Positions 31,485-41,988 of a stretch of DNA of 64,000 nucleotides are shown here, one piece after another (within the stretch, counting starts at the first letter, position 1; every line of letters starts with the position of its first letter). Location: NCBI RefSeq assembly GCF_001466305.1, contig NZ_JWID01000006.1:62212-126211 (forward strand). Direction: 5' to 3'. The notes under the pieces are model-generated. The model did not search any database, was not told where the DNA came from, and worked only from the letters and a program-made list of their open reading frames with translations. The position numbers and the translations under genes were made by a program. The DNA is from Defluviitalea phaphyphila. GTDB taxonomy: Bacteria > Bacillota > Clostridia > Lachnospirales > Defluviitaleaceae.

Positions 31485-31654
31485 ATTTCCCAATAACAAC
31501 GTTTAGGAGAAACTATTTTTTCTTCTTTTTTTAATTTTTTCATTACTTTATCTACTTCTTTTTTGTCTATCCCTGTATCAGCCGCAACTTTACTGGCATT
31601 AACTGGTTCTTTGGCATTTTGAAAATATTCTAAAATAACATCATAATTTTCCAT
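31475..31654 (-). CDS. small winged-helix-like DNA-binding protein (59 aa)
   Basis: This short gene encodes 59 residues: MENYDVILEYFQNAKEPVNA begins it, then SKVAADTGIDKKEVDKVMKKL gives a helix-turn-helix and KRCYWEIKK a short beta wing. Tiny proteins of this kind, with SPKRCYW near the end, occur in many clostridia and are annotated only as HTH or MarR-like. The ATG at 31654 follows GAGAGGATGG. It converges on cadA and shares its terminator. No target is evident. Confidence 0.75.
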   Translation of the reverse strand: MENYDVILEYFQNAKEPVNASKVAADTGIDKKEVDKVMKKLKKEEKIVSPKRCYWEIKK

Positions 31655-31812
31655 ATTACCATCCTCTCTTTTTAAATAAAAAATTAAGTATTTAGATTAT
31701 TACTTAAAATTAATTTTTAAATAAGTATTATTATCATTTATTTTGATTTTACTATTTTTTATATAAATTTTCAAGTCTTTTTATATCTTATTTTTTTAAT
31801 TATTATACTATT

Positions 31813-31925
31813 ATTTAGATTGTTGAATAATTAAATTAGTATTAAAATAGTCGTCACTTTCTAGTATCATGTTAAGTATCCAAAACAATCACTAGAAATG
31901 ACGACGCATATAGTTGTAATATTTA
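31813..31925 (+). repeat. dispersed intergenic repeat, copy A
   Basis: This element fills the middle of the 422-bp gene-free gap 31655-32076. It matches copy B (41989-42107, opposite strand) through the shared blocks TTGTTGAATAA, AATAGT-GTCACTT, TATCATGTTAA, CTAGAAATGACGA and TAATATTTA in the same order. Within copy A, CGTCACTTTCTAGT and ACTAGAAATGACG form an inverted repeat with one bulge. No open reading frame is present. I see nothing else in the gap. Confidence 0.75.
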
Positions 31926-32076
31926 TCATAATTAAAAATAACCTTTCTTATAAATTTTAAAAACTTACATTAAATTTTTATAAAATAATATATTGCCACT
32001 AGAATCCGAGTTTAGGGGTTATTCCATTGTTTTAATTTCTTAAGAAGTTTATTAATTCAATCTATATTAATAATAT

Positions 32077-32499
32077 TTAAAATTTCTTTATTTTATTTTT
32101 ATTTAAATATCGCATTCTTTCATCTCTTCTTTCTCTTTGCATTAAAAGATTTCTTGCTGCTTCACTAGCAGCTTTTTTAAGATCGCTATCTAAATATCTC
32201 ACACACTTGTCACAGTATCTTCCACTTTTAATAGAAGTTCCACAAATTTCGCATTTTAAAAAAAGATTTTCTGATTCCACAATTTCTAGGCGTCCTTCTT
32301 TTAAATAATGTTCAATCATTTTCACGGGAATATCTAAATCTTCTGCTACTTGGAATAAAGTAGCTTTTGGATGTTCATAAAGATATTCTTTTATCTTTTT
32401 AAAATTTTCTTCATCATAACGCATACATACTGGACAATATTGAGATATACCATTATATTGAAATAACTTACCACACCTTTTGCAATTAACTAATTTCAA
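32077..32499 (-). CDS. yvyF: YvyF-like flagellar operon protein
   Basis: This 140-residue protein resembles the TIGR03826/YvyF family. It has an N-terminal zinc ribbon (CKRCGKLFQYNGISQYCPVC), a helix-turn-helix-like middle (ATLFQVAEDLDIPVKMIEHYL) and a second CxxC pair set (CEICGTSIKSGRYCDKC). YvyF genes usually sit with flgM and flgN in late flagellar operons; here it stands alone, far from other flagellar genes, which leaves its partners unclear. Confidence 0.75.
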   Translation of the reverse strand: MKLVNCKRCGKLFQYNGISQYCPVCMRYDEENFKKIKEYLYEHPKATLFQVAEDLDIPVKMIEHYLKEGRLEIVESENLFLKCEICGTSIKSGRYCDKCVRYLDSDLKKAASEAARNLLMQRERRDERMRYLNKNKIKKF

Positions 32500-32653
32500 G
32501 GCAATACCTCCACTCTTTATAATATGTATATTTATATTACCAATATATTATTTTTTTTACAATGACCCTAATTTCCTAAATATACATGACACTCATATCT
32601 TTTTCTGCTATAATTACTAGAATAAAATTTTAATTTGACAGAAGGTGAGCCAA

Positions 32654-34000
32654 ATGATTAAAGACATGACGAAAGGAAACCCCTCCAAAATACTACTAAG
32701 TTTTGCTATGCCCATGATATTAAGTGGAATGTTCCAACAATTCTACAATATCGCTGATAGTGTAATTGCAGGGAATTTTGCTGGAGTAGATGCCCTTGCA
32801 GCAATTGGAGCCTCTTATCCTATAACCATGCTTTTTATTGCTATTGCTACTGGAAGTGGGATTGGATGCTCTATAATTATATCTCAATTATTTGGATTTA
32901 AAGATTATACTAAAACCAAAACTGCTATTTTTACAGCTATTATTTCAATCACTACTTTAAGTATATTGCTAACAATTTTAGGTAATATCTTGTGTTCCCA
33001 TATTATTAAACTTTTAAATACACCTCAAAATATATTTGATGATTCTTCTTTATATCTTCGTATTTACGTATTAGGATTAATATTTCTATTTATTTATAAT
33101 ATCGGAACATCTACCTTTAATGCTTTAGGAGATTCTAAAACGCCTTTGTATTTTTTAATTTTTTCTTCTATGTTAAATATTATCCTCGACCTTATTTTTA
33201 TGGCAGGATTTAATATGGGAGTTGCTGGAGCTGCTTGGGCTACTTTTATTGCTCAAGGAATTTCTTCTATACTTACTATTGTATATTTATTTTACACAAT
33301 TAAAAAGATTGAAACTAAAAATCCTCCTAAATATTTTGAATTTAATATGTTAATTAAAATGAGTAAAATAGCTATCCCTAGTATAATTCAACAATCAATT
33401 GTTTCCTTAGGGCAGCTATTTATACAAGCTTTAGTCAATAGCTTTGGCTCTAATGTAGTAGCAGGATATTCTGCTGCCATTAAAATTGATTCATTTTTTA
33501 AAATTATAGCTATAATTATGGGAAATTCTGTATCTAGCTTTACAGCTCAAAATATAGGTGCAAAAAAATTAGATAGAGTTATTGATGGGAAAAATTCAGC
33601 TATTAAAGCCATGCTTATTTATAGTGTGGCTTCTGCTATTATTATATTTATATTCAAAAATAATTTTATTGGGTTTTTTATAGATTCTGATTCTAACAAA
33701 GAAGTTATTAAAATAGGAGTTTCTTATCTTACTATTACATCATTATTTTATTTTCCTTTTTCTCTTTTAATGATTAGTAACGGAATTCTTAGAGCGTTTT
33801 CAAAAATGAAGTCTTTTATGTTTATAACTTTAACCAATCTATTTTTAAGAGTATTTTTATCTTATTTTCTAGCTAACTTTATAGGATATAATTCTATTTG
33901 GTGGAGCATTGTAACCGGATGGATAGTAGGTATGATATTAGGAATTATATGTGTTAAAATAACTATATCTTCTCAAGTAAAAAAAGTGCCATTAGGTTAA
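32654..34000 (+). CDS. MATE family multidrug efflux transporter
   Basis: This 448-residue protein has about twelve hydrophobic segments and the MATE pattern: N-terminal GNPSKILLSFAMPMILSGMF followed by QQFYNIADSVIAG, and the internal repeat start IAIPSIIQQSIVSLGQLFIQALVNSFG. Such pumps export cationic drugs using Na+ or H+. The ATG at 32654 follows GAAGGTGAG; an in-frame GTG at 32645 lies in that ribosome binding site. It stands alone with its own terminator. Confidence 0.93.
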   Translation: MIKDMTKGNPSKILLSFAMPMILSGMFQQFYNIADSVIAGNFAGVDALAAIGASYPITMLFIAIATGSGIGCSIIISQLFGFKDYTKTKTAIFTAIISITTLSILLTILGNILCSHIIKLLNTPQNIFDDSSLYLRIYVLGLIFLFIYNIGTSTFNALGDSKTPLYFLIFSSMLNIILDLIFMAGFNMGVAGAAWATFIAQGISSILTIVYLFYTIKKIETKNPPKYFEFNMLIKMSKIAIPSIIQQSIVSLGQLFIQALVNSFGSNVVAGYSAAIKIDSFFKIIAIIMGNSVSSFTAQNIGAKKLDRVIDGKNSAIKAMLIYSVASAIIIFIFKNNFIGFFIDSDSNKEVIKIGVSYLTITSLFYFPFSLLMISNGILRAFSKMKSFMFITLTNLFLRVFLSYFLANFIGYNSIWWSIVTGWIVGMILGIICVKITISSQVKKVPLG

Positions 34001-34018
34001 CCTATTGGCACTTTTTTT
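33981..34018. terminator. terminator between the MATE gene and tdk
   Basis: GTGCCATTAGG/CCTATTGGCAC with a TTAA loop lies between A and T runs at the convergent ends of the two genes. Confidence 0.85.
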
Positions 34019-34039
34019 AAGTAAAATATATCTAATATG

Positions 34040-34609
34040 TTATATTTCATGACACTTTCTGCATCTTGCTTCATAAGACTCTTTTGCCCCTATAAGTATT
34101 AAAGGGTCATCATATTTAGCTGGTTTTCCATCCACAAGTCTTTGCGTAAATATAGCAGGTTTTCCACATTTCATACAAATAGCTGTTAATTTTGTTATAT
34201 TATCAGCTACAGCTAAAAGCTGCGGAACTAATCCAAAGGGTTCTCCTCTAAAATCCATATCCAATCCTGCACATATCACTCTTTTCCCTTCTTTTACTAA
34301 CTTTCTACATATAGATACAATATCTCCTTCTAAAAATTGTACTTCATCAATACCTATAACATCTGTCTCTGCATCTATGTATTCTAATATTTCTTCTGAA
34401 TTAGTTATATTAATCGCCTTGATATTATTACCATCATGAGAACAAACATATTCATTTTCATATCTATTATCTATTTTAGGTTTAAAAACTAATACATTTT
34501 GTTTTGCTATTTTAGCTCTTCTTAGTCTTCTAATAAGTTCTTCAGATTTTCCTGAAAACATAGGTCCACAAATTACTTCTAAACTTCCATATCCATCTGG
34601 TAAAAACAT
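34040..34609 (-). CDS. tdk: thymidine kinase
   Basis: This 189-residue type II thymidine kinase phosphorylates thymidine for salvage. It has the P-loop [18 protein letters not shown], the Mg2+ site GIDEVQF, the FRGEPFG lasso region and four zinc Cys (CMKCG and CRKC). The ATG at 34609 follows GGAGG; the in-frame TTG upstream overlaps that site. It is a single-gene unit. Confidence 0.96.
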   Translation of the reverse strand: MFLPDGYGSLEVICGPMFSGKSEELIRRLRRAKIAKQNVLVFKPKIDNRYENEYVCSHDGNNIKAINITNSEEILEYIDAETDVIGIDEVQFLEGDIVSICRKLVKEGKRVICAGLDMDFRGEPFGLVPQLLAVADNITKLTAICMKCGKPAIFTQRLVDGKPAKYDDPLILIGAKESYEARCRKCHEI

Positions 34610-34762
34610 AATACTATCCTCCAATTTATATTATACGGCTAATATTATTTCATATAATATATAAGTTTGCAATAAAAAATTACTTAAACAGTATTACTTA
34701 CATTAACTTTATTGAAATTTAAATATCTTTTTCTTAAATTTTTAATCTACATAAAATAAATA

Positions 34763-34792
34763 AGCCAGAGAAACTTTATATTTTCTCTGGCT
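34763..34792 (-). terminator. terminator after metY
   Basis: AGCCAGAGAAA/TTTCTCTGGCT with a short AT loop is followed by a T-rich tract on the minus strand. Confidence 0.85.
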
Positions 34793-34801
34793 ATCTTTTT
34801 G

Positions 34802-36106
<1,305 letters not shown>

Positions 36107-36116
36107 TTATAAAATA

Positions 36117-36258
36117 AAAAACTCTCCTAAAATAAAAGGAGAGTTTTATTTCCCCTCTTATCTCTCAGTATAAAAATATACTGCAGGATTTAGCACCTGG
36201 TAAAATACCGGTTGCTGGGCTTCATTGGGCCAGTCCCTCCACCACTCTTGATAAGAGT
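36117..36258 (-). promoter_or_regulatory. SAM-I riboswitch controlling metY
   Basis: The minus strand has CTCTTATCAAGAGTGGTGGA, then GGCCCAATGAAGCCCAGCAACC, then GGTGCTAAATCCTGC. P1 pairs CUCUUAUC (36250-36257) with GAUAAGAG (36155-36162). The terminator AAAACTCTCCT/AGGAGAGTTTT lies at 36117-36147, and AGAGGGGA next to P1 can pair with UCUCCUUU as the antiterminator. Confidence 0.96.
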
Positions 36259-36291
36259 TTTTGATTTTTAATTTATAGTATTTTTATAAGA

Positions 36292-36320
36292 ATTATAAGG
36301 ATTAAAATATGTTTTGTCAA
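36292..36320 (-). promoter_or_regulatory. sigma-A type promoter of the metY leader
   Basis: TTGACA (36315-36320), a 17-bp spacer and TATAAT (36292-36297) on the minus strand form a consensus promoter about 35 bp before the riboswitch. Confidence 0.85.
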
Positions 36321-36362
36321 GATATTTTTATAAAATTATATAATTCATTATTTTTTGATATT

Positions 36363-36968
36363 TTATATTGCTTTAGCTCGTCTAATAAACTCTTTTATTT
36401 TTTCTTCATCTTTTTCTCCATTAGTTTCTACTCCAGAACTTACATCTATTACATGAGGGTTAACTTTTTTTATGGCATTTTCTATATTATCAATATTTAA
36501 TCCTCCAGCTAAAATCGTAAAATAAGATTTTGAAATTCCTTTTATTAAATCCCAATCAAAAGTTTTTCCAGACCCCCCTCTACTACTATCAAATAAAAAA
36601 CCTGATACTTTTTTATATTCATCTATTAAATTAAGTTCTAGTTTTTCTTTAACAGAGAATGCCTTCCATACAGGAACTATAGACTGTTCACATTCTTTAG
36701 GCGTTTCCCTTCCATGAAGTTGAACTATATCTAAATTACAATACTTAGCTATTTTATTTACTTCTTCTATAGGAGTATCAACAAATACTCCCACAGCCTT
36801 TATATCCTCTCTTAAAGCTAATTTCATTTCTTTTGCAGTCTTCGGACTTATTTGTCTTTTACTTTTTGCAAATACAAACCCTACATAATCTACTTCATAT
36901 TTATTTATCATATGTATTTGTTCTAACTTTTTTAAACCACAAATCTTAATTTTAGGTATTATAAGCAT
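36363..36968 (-). CDS. trpF: phosphoribosylanthranilate isomerase
   Basis: This 201-residue TIM-barrel enzyme carries out the third step of tryptophan synthesis. The general base Cys is in KICGLK near the N-terminus; the general acid Asp is in the DVSSGVE segment near the C-terminus, preceded by ILAGGLNIDNI. Its start overlaps the end of trpC by 17 bp, with GAGGAG inside trpC. It is the last gene of the operon: no trpB or trpA follows. Confidence 0.96.
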   Translation of the reverse strand: MLIIPKIKICGLKKLEQIHMINKYEVDYVGFVFAKSKRQISPKTAKEMKLALREDIKAVGVFVDTPIEEVNKIAKYCNLDIVQLHGRETPKECEQSIVPVWKAFSVKEKLELNLIDEYKKVSGFLFDSSRGGSGKTFDWDLIKGISKSYFTILAGGLNIDNIENAIKKVNPHVIDVSSGVETNGEKDEEKIKEFIRRAKAI

Positions 36969-37731
36969 TTTTAAACTCCTCAGCTTTTTTTCTAATATTT
37001 TCTGATTTCATAAAACTTTCTCCAACTAAAATCCCATTTATTTCAGCTTTTTTAAGTTTTATTATATCTTCTTTAGTTAAAATTCCACTTTCACTTATAA
37101 CTACTTTATCTTTTGGAATTTTATTTCTAAGTTTTATTGTAGTATTTATATCCACACTAAAATTCTTTAAATTTCTATTATTAATACCTATTATTGCTCC
37201 ATTAGTATTAAGCACCCTTTCTAATTCAACTTCATCATGAACTTCTATTAAAGCGTCCATATAAAGGGAATGGGTGATATTAATAAATTCTTTTAATTTA
37301 TAATCATCTAATATAGCTGCTATAAGAAGAACTGCACTAGCTCCTAAAGCTCTTGCTTCATAAATTTGAATAGGATCTATTATAAAATCTTTTCTAAGTA
37401 AAGGTAATTTTACTTCTTTATTAACTTCCTTAAGATATTCTTTAGACCCTAAGAAAAAATCTTCTTCTGTTAAAATTGAAATAGCATCAACGCAGGTTTC
37501 ATATTCCTTTGCTATTTCTATAGGTTTAAAGTTTTCCTTTATTATTCCCTTAGATGGGGAAGCTTTTTTTATCTCCCCTATAATTGAAAGCCCTGGTTTT
37601 GTCATAGCTTTATAAAAAGATTTAGGAATTTTTTGTGTTTTTATTTTTTCTTCTAGAACAGAAATACTTATATTTTTTTTTAGTTCTTCTAATCTTTCTT
37701 TTTTCTTTTCTACAATTTTATCTAGTATCAT
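36952..37731 (-). CDS. trpC: indole-3-glycerol-phosphate synthase
   Basis: This 259-residue TIM-barrel enzyme closes the indole ring of indole-3-glycerol phosphate. The conserved segments IIGEIKKASPSKGII, LLRKDFIIDPIQIYEARALGA, IIGINNRNLKNFSVD and VISESGI are present. It overlaps trpD by four bases (ATGA-type coupling) and trpF by 17. Confidence 0.97.
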   Translation of the reverse strand: MILDKIVEKKKERLEELKKNISISVLEEKIKTQKIPKSFYKAMTKPGLSIIGEIKKASPSKGIIKENFKPIEIAKEYETCVDAISILTEEDFFLGSKEYLKEVNKEVKLPLLRKDFIIDPIQIYEARALGASAVLLIAAILDDYKLKEFINITHSLYMDALIEVHDEVELERVLNTNGAIIGINNRNLKNFSVDINTTIKLRNKIPKDKVVISESGILTKEDIIKLKKAEINGILVGESFMKSENIRKKAEEFKNAYNT

Positions 37732-38744
37732 AAAAACCTCCTAGTATATTCTCTAAATTCATCTAATTTATTAAGGGCATAACCTTCATCTATTAATTTT
37801 TTAGCCATATTTATTCCTTCTTCTATAGATTTTGCTTTTTTGCCTACATAAAGGGCTGCTCCACTATTTAAAAGAACAATATCTCTTTTAGGCCCTTTCT
37901 CGCCTTTTAATATATTCATTATAATTTCTGCATTTTCTTTAGCATCCCCTCCTACTAAATCTTCTTTTTTCCCTTTTTCTATTCCATATTGTTCTGGAGA
38001 TATAAAATAAGTATTTATTTCCTTATTTTTTAATTCTGTTACTTTTGTTTTATCAGTTATAGTTATCTCATCTAATCCATCCATTCCATGGACTACCATA
38101 GCATGTTCTACTCCTAAGTTTAAAAGTACTCTAGCCATAATTTCTGTTAAGCTATCATCAAATACACCCATAACTTGAGCTTTTGCTTCTGCTGGATTAG
38201 TAAGAGGACCTAAAACATTAAATATAGTTCTAAATCCTAATTCTTTTCTTGGCCCTAGGGCATATTTCATTGCCTTATGAAATGTTGGAGCAAATAAAAA
38301 TCCTATATTTTGAGCTTTTATACATTCTTCTACTTGTTTTGGAGTGAGGGATATATTAACTCCTAATGCTTCTAATACATCAGCACTTCCACTTTTACTA
38401 GACACTGAACGATTTCCATGTTTTACTACATAAATCCCTGCTGAAGCTGCTATAAACGCTACTGCAGTTGATATATTAAAAGTTCCTGCTCCATCACCAC
38501 CTGTTCCGCAAGTATCTAAAGTATAAAGGCCTTCTAAATCTATTTTTTCTGCTTTTTTTCTCATTACTTTAGCTCCCCCTGTAATTTCTTCAGGGGTTTC
38601 ACCTTTTATCTTAAGAGCTGTTAAAAAACTGCCTATTAAAGTATTAGTAGCTTCCCCATTCATAATACTTTCCATAGCTTCTATCATTTGATTTTCTGTT
38701 AAATCTTTCCCTTCCAATAAGGTTTCTACAGCTTCTCTTAACAT
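37728..38744 (-). CDS. trpD: anthranilate phosphoribosyltransferase
   Basis: This 338-residue enzyme joins anthranilate to PRPP. Motifs are DTCGTGGDGAGTFNIST (PRPP binding), KHGNRSVSSKSGSADVLEALG and FAPTFHKAMKYALGPRKELGFRT. It is a stand-alone TrpD, not fused to TrpG, and overlaps trpG by seven bases. Confidence 0.98.
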   Translation of the reverse strand: MLREAVETLLEGKDLTENQMIEAMESIMNGEATNTLIGSFLTALKIKGETPEEITGGAKVMRKKAEKIDLEGLYTLDTCGTGGDGAGTFNISTAVAFIAASAGIYVVKHGNRSVSSKSGSADVLEALGVNISLTPKQVEECIKAQNIGFLFAPTFHKAMKYALGPRKELGFRTIFNVLGPLTNPAEAKAQVMGVFDDSLTEIMARVLLNLGVEHAMVVHGMDGLDEITITDKTKVTELKNKEINTYFISPEQYGIEKGKKEDLVGGDAKENAEIIMNILKGEKGPKRDIVLLNSGAALYVGKKAKSIEEGINMAKKLIDEGYALNKLDEFREYTRRFL

Positions 38745-39316
38745 AGCTCATCTTCCTTTCTTAAAAAATTTTCTATTATTTTCATACCATCAGGTGTATA
38801 TATAGACTCTGGATGAAATTGTAGTCCAAATAGAGGATATTCTTTATGAAATATTGCCATTACTTCCTTATCTTCTGTGGTAGCTGCAACTTCAAAACAA
38901 TCTGGTATAGTATTAATATCTACTGCTAAAGAATGATATCTTGCTGCTTTCATAGGATTTTTTATTCCTTTAAAAATCCTAGTACCCTTATGCATTATTA
39001 TGCTGGATTTTCCATGGAATAATTTTTTAGCATGGACTATCTTAGCTTTAAAGGCTGCTCCTATACATTGATGTCCCAGGCAAATACCAAGTATAGGTAT
39101 TTTTTTATAAAATCTTTTTACTACATCAACACAAATTCCTGCTTCTTTTGGCGTTTTAGGCCCTGGAGATAAAACAATATAATCAGGATTTATATCTTCT
39201 ATTTCTTCTATAGATATTTCATCATTCCTTACTACTTTTATATTTTTTTCATATCTACCTATATATTGATATAAGTTATAAGTAAAAGAATCGTAATTAT
39301 CTATTAATAAAACCAT
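38738..39316 (-). CDS. trpG: anthranilate synthase component II (glutamine amidotransferase)
   Basis: This 192-residue class I amidotransferase supplies ammonia to TrpE. It has DNYDSFTYNLYQY, the nucleophile elbow GICLGHQCIGAAF with catalytic Cys, and the His-Glu pair in FGLQFHPESIYTP. It may also serve folate synthesis as PabA, as in Bacillus; the operon context favours tryptophan. It lies between trpE and trpD. Confidence 0.96.
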   Translation of the reverse strand: MVLLIDNYDSFTYNLYQYIGRYEKNIKVVRNDEISIEEIEDINPDYIVLSPGPKTPKEAGICVDVVKRFYKKIPILGICLGHQCIGAAFKAKIVHAKKLFHGKSSIIMHKGTRIFKGIKNPMKAARYHSLAVDINTIPDCFEVAATTEDKEVMAIFHKEYPLFGLQFHPESIYTPDGMKIIENFLRKEDELC

Positions 39317-39325
39317 ATTACCCTC

Positions 39326-40711
39326 CTATTCTAAAACCTTTAATAAGGCTTTCACTTTATTTTCAGATTCTTCATTTTCTTTTTTAGGGTCTGAATCAGC
39401 TACAATCCCTGCTCCTGCTTGCATATATATTCTCCCTTCTTTTTTAATCATAGTTCTAATAGCAATACACATATCCATATCACCATCAAAACCAAAATAT
39501 CCAACAGCTCCTCCATATATACCTCTTTTTTCTTCTTCTAATTCATCTATTATTTCCATAGCACGAATTTTAGGAGCTCCTGATAAGGTTCCTGCTGGCA
39601 AAAAGGAATGAAGTATAGAAAAAGCATCTTCTCCTTCCTTTTTAGTTCCTTCCACTAAAGATACTAAATGCATTACATGGGAATAATAATGCACTTCCAT
39701 AAAATTTTTAACAGAAACAGAATCTATTTTTGCTACTCTTCCCATATCATTTCTTGCTAAATCTACTAGCATAATATGTTCTGCTTTTTCTTTTTCATCA
39801 TTTAATAATTCCTTAGATAGTAGTTCATCTTCTTTTTTATCTTTTCCTCTTTTTCTTGTCCCTGCAATAGGACAGTTATAAATCTTATCCTTTCTAAGCT
39901 CTACTAGCATTTCAGGAGAACTTCCTATTACTTGGTATTCTCCAAAATTTAAGTAAAAAAGATAGGGTGATGGATTAAGTTTTCTAAGTTTTCTATAAAG
40001 CAAGAAAGAATCTATATCAGCTTCTACAACCCATCTTTTAGAAAGAACTACTTGAAATATATCTCCTTCGTATATATATTTTTTTGCTTTTTTAACTTTA
40101 TCCATATATTCTTCATCAGTCATATTACTAGTGATTTTTTTAATATTTTTATTATCAAATCGGGGAATATCTATCTCTTGTTTATTTTGCAATTCTCTTT
40201 CCATATAAGCTATTTTTTCTTCTGCTTTTTTCTTTCCTTCTTCATTATCTTCTTCTAAAACCATAAGAAAAACCTGCTCTTTTAAATTATCATAAGCTAT
40301 GATTTCCTTAGTAAACATAAGATGAACATCCGGAACTTTTATAGTATCTTTATTGGGTTTTGGTAATTTTTCATATTGCCTTACAATATCGTATCCTACT
40401 GTTCCTACTGCACCTCCTGCAAAGGGAATAGAACTATGATTTTTTATTTTGAAATTTGACATATACTCCCTTAATATATTCATTATCTTCCCATTTTTTT
40501 CTGTTATCTTATCACCTTCCTTTATAATAATTTTTTTATCCATTCCTTTTAATTCTGCAAAAGGATTTTTTGCTATAAAGGAATATCTTCCCTTTTCTTC
40601 GTGATTACTTTCTAGTAAAAAACCTTTTTCACATCCTACATATTTTTGAAATAAAGTTATAGGAGTATAACTATCTCCTTCTAATTGTTTTAAATATACT
40701 TTAAATTCCAT
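39326..40711 (-). CDS. trpE: anthranilate synthase component I
   Basis: This 461-residue chorismate-using enzyme makes anthranilate. The tryptophan feedback site is recognisable in GFLLESNHEE, and catalytic segments include IAGTRKRGKD, HIMLVDLARNDMGRVA, HSFLPAGTLSGAPKIRAMEIIDE and YMQAGAGIVADSDP. The ATG at 40711 follows AGGAGG, which lies inside a longer open frame. It is the first gene of trpEGDCF, behind the T-box leader. Confidence 0.97.
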   Translation of the reverse strand: MEFKVYLKQLEGDSYTPITLFQKYVGCEKGFLLESNHEEKGRYSFIAKNPFAELKGMDKKIIIKEGDKITEKNGKIMNILREYMSNFKIKNHSSIPFAGGAVGTVGYDIVRQYEKLPKPNKDTIKVPDVHLMFTKEIIAYDNLKEQVFLMVLEEDNEEGKKKAEEKIAYMERELQNKQEIDIPRFDNKNIKKITSNMTDEEYMDKVKKAKKYIYEGDIFQVVLSKRWVVEADIDSFLLYRKLRKLNPSPYLFYLNFGEYQVIGSSPEMLVELRKDKIYNCPIAGTRKRGKDKKEDELLSKELLNDEKEKAEHIMLVDLARNDMGRVAKIDSVSVKNFMEVHYYSHVMHLVSLVEGTKKEGEDAFSILHSFLPAGTLSGAPKIRAMEIIDELEEEKRGIYGGAVGYFGFDGDMDMCIAIRTMIKKEGRIYMQAGAGIVADSDPKKENEESENKVKALLKVLE

Positions 40712-40739
40712 ATCATTCCTCCTAAACAAATTATTAACT

Positions 40740-41084
40740 AAAAAATCCTTCGCCCCAAATTGGGACGAAGGATTTACTTCGCTATGCCACCCAATATCTT
40801 AAAGTATTAGGTTTAAATAAAAAAAGACATTCATCCTTTGGGACAAATGTCTTATTTAGCCACCCAATACATTTAAGTATTACTAATCCGATACGGAGCT
40901 TACGCTCGATATCTTTCCTCTATAACGGGAGGCCCCGGCATCGGCTACTCTTTTACATTTCACCTAGCATCTCCTAGAACCATTCCTTAAAGGACTTTGT
41001 ACCGGACCTCACACCAAACGCCGGCTCGCTGAAACAAAACCCTAAAAGTACTCTTTCTAATCATCGATTTTAAAATTTTTACTT
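40740..41084 (-). promoter_or_regulatory. tryptophan T-box leader with two antiterminator/terminator modules
   Basis: The minus strand has a T-box Stem I (from about 41066) with AGCGAGCC and GGTGTGAGG, and GGAA followed by specifier UGG (Trp) at 40980-40982. Stem III and stem II elements follow. There are then two T-box sequences, each UUGGGUGGC with UGGC suited to a G discriminator: module 1 at 40858-40866 with terminator 40819-40853, module 2 at 40785-40793 with terminator 40740-40775. Both antiterminators close with UUGGG/CCCAA. Only one Stem I is present. Confidence 0.93.
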
Positions 41085-41090
41085 TTTTAT

Positions 41091-41119
41091 ATTATATGAA
41101 AATATCAAAAATTTGTAAA
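41091..41119 (-). promoter_or_regulatory. sigma-A type promoter of the trp operon
   Basis: TTTACA (41114-41119), a 17-bp spacer and TATAAT (41091-41096) on the minus strand lie just upstream of T-box Stem I. Confidence 0.8.
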
Positions 41120-41140
41120 GAGGATTTTTAAAATTTATAT

Positions 41141-41860
41141 TTATTTATCATCATTCATTTCTTCTGCATTATTAAAATAATCAACTATCCCCGCATATAT
41201 AGCCCAAGCTACCTTTTCTTGATAAATTTCATTATTTAGATTAGCTTCTTCTTCTGGATTACTTAAAAAACCACATTCTACAATAACTGCTGGTATCTCG
41301 GTAGTTCTTAAAATATAATAATCTGTATTTGCTTTTGCTTCTCTTTTATTAGTAGCATCTACAAATTCTTTAAATTTATTTTGAATAGATTTTGCTAATC
41401 TTTCCCCTTCTTTGGAATGGCCATGATAAAACACTTGTGCTCCTTTATATTTAGATTGAGTAAAACTGTTTTGATGAATACTAATTAATATATCTGCCTC
41501 ACTACTATTAATTAATTCCTTTCTTCTTCTCATATCTGAACTTTTTTTATTTGTATCCCCTTCTTCATTTAATCCTTCATCAGTATTTCTTGTAATAATT
41601 ACATAAGCTCCACTTTGTTCTAAATATGATTGGAGTTTTAAGGCTATTGCAAGATTAATATCTTTTTCATGTACTCCGTTAGTTCCCAACTTTCCTGGGT
41701 CAAATCCTCCATGCCCCGGGTCAATAACTATCACTCGTTTAGCAGTAGGCAATGCAAAAGTACTTACTGTCCTAGTTGCATATATATTATAACCTAAAAA
41801 AATTACTAAAATTATTCCAATAGCAACATAAATCTTAGGAGTTTTAACATGTAAATTCAT
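41141..41860 (-). CDS. cwlD: N-acetylmuramoyl-L-alanine amidase, CwlD-like
   Basis: This 239-residue Amidase_3 enzyme has one N-terminal membrane or signal segment and the zinc ligands in VIDPGHGGFDPG, EKDINLAIA and SIHQNS, with the catalytic Glu in PAVIVECGFLSN. The length and single catalytic domain match CwlD, which with PdaA makes muramic-delta-lactam in the spore cortex. It stands alone between the trp leader and a gap. Confidence 0.88.
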   Translation of the reverse strand: MNLHVKTPKIYVAIGIILVIFLGYNIYATRTVSTFALPTAKRVIVIDPGHGGFDPGKLGTNGVHEKDINLAIALKLQSYLEQSGAYVIITRNTDEGLNEEGDTNKKSSDMRRRKELINSSEADILISIHQNSFTQSKYKGAQVFYHGHSKEGERLAKSIQNKFKEFVDATNKREAKANTDYYILRTTEIPAVIVECGFLSNPEEEANLNNEIYQEKVAWAIYAGIVDYFNNAEEMNDDK

Positions 41861-41988
41861 ATCTTCACCCCAATATATCTTATGTTATTATATTTTATTC
41901 TTATTAATAATATATATGACCAAAACTAGTTATATATTTTTTAACATAAATATTTTAACAATTTTCAAAGAATTATATTTTATAACGT

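Noticed and set aside
31655..32076. Hidden small gene in the gap upstream of the 59-residue HTH gene
   Set aside because: All frames are short and lack a ribosome binding site; the only structure I see is the dispersed repeat.
40819..40853. First hairpin in the trp leader as an unrelated terminator of another gene
   Set aside because: It directly follows a T-box UGGC with a matching antiterminator, so it belongs to the trp leader.
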